From Flavobacterium chungbukense (GTDB lineage Bacteria > Bacteroidota > Bacteroidia > Flavobacteriales > Flavobacteriaceae): a stretch of 64,000 nucleotides of DNA. Position numbers and translations under genes: made by a program. A model generated the notes under the pieces. That model was given only the letters and a program-made list of their open reading frames with translations. It had not been told where the DNA came from and did no database searches. The stretch lies in assembly GCF_020805785.1 (NCBI RefSeq), contig NZ_JAJGZV010000003.1:1-64000 (forward strand). Direction: 5' to 3'. Of the stretch, positions 60,754 to 64,000 are shown in pieces. Numbering within the stretch: the stretch's first letter is position 1; every line of letters starts with the position of its first letter.

Positions 60754-64000
<3,247 letters not shown>

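Overview
The window is a chromosomal segment of a member of the Bacteroidota, most likely a Flavobacterium-type species. This rests on the low G+C content, weak Shine-Dalgarno sites, several TAnnTTTG promoter elements (the Bacteroidota -7 box), a 287-residue primary sigma factor without region 1.1, a SusC/SusD locus, an XrtF exosortase pair, a T9SS type A sorting domain and a mevalonate-pathway reductase. The assignment is inference from gene content; no 16S gene is present.

Layout. 1-5.4 kb: DedA membrane protein; a cysteine-rich, probably copper-linked operon (HMA-domain protein, TonB-dependent receptor, HYC_CC_PP protein); the exosortase XrtF and its partner; a free-Met-sulfoxide-reductase-like GAF protein. 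5.4-9.9 kb: two tandem YwqK/MORN-like secreted proteins, then rpsO and pnp, each with its own terminator. 9.9-12.1 kb: a fatty acid desaturase divergent from an HTH regulator. 12.2-18.8 kb: a four-gene outer-membrane cluster (unknown secreted protein, STN/TonB receptor, DUF4249 lipoprotein, plug-like protein). 18.9-28.9 kb: housekeeping genes rpoD, rpe, an endonuclease, a C-terminal processing protease, surE, lpxB, an NlpC/P60 lipoprotein and comEC. 28.9-36.2 kb: three thioredoxin-fold paralogs (two without the active-site cysteines), two POT peptide transporters and a DPP4-type peptidase, which reads as a peptide-scavenging block. 36.3-38.7 kb: class II HMG-CoA reductase and a GYDIA-type GHMP kinase (mevalonate pathway). 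38.7-45.6 kb: an envelope block on the minus strand (PPIase, CNNM/CorC protein, LptC, a beta-barrel protein, CoaX).

45.7-46.4 kb is the most unusual stretch. A tRNA-Phe gene with its terminator is followed by a small GIY-YIG nuclease ORF, and then by a second copy of the tRNA 3' tail plus the same terminator. A short palindrome interrupts the second tail, and a 102-bp hairpin repeat follows. This looks like a small mobile cassette that uses tRNA 3' ends.

48.3-64 kb is a starch/maltodextrin utilization locus. SusC, SusD, SusE and a T9SS-secreted GH13 amylase lie on the minus strand. A LacI regulator, a sugar MFS transporter, beta-phosphoglucomutase, GH65 maltose phosphorylase and a truncated GH97 (SusB-like) gene lie on the plus strand. 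Together they would bind and cut starch outside, import oligosaccharides through SusCD, hydrolyse them in the periplasm, import maltose, phosphorolyse it and feed glucose-6-phosphate into glycolysis.

Small dispersed repeats occur around rpoD/rpe, tRNA-Phe, the GHMP kinase and the maltose phosphorylase gene. No CRISPR array, rRNA or complete insertion sequence was seen.
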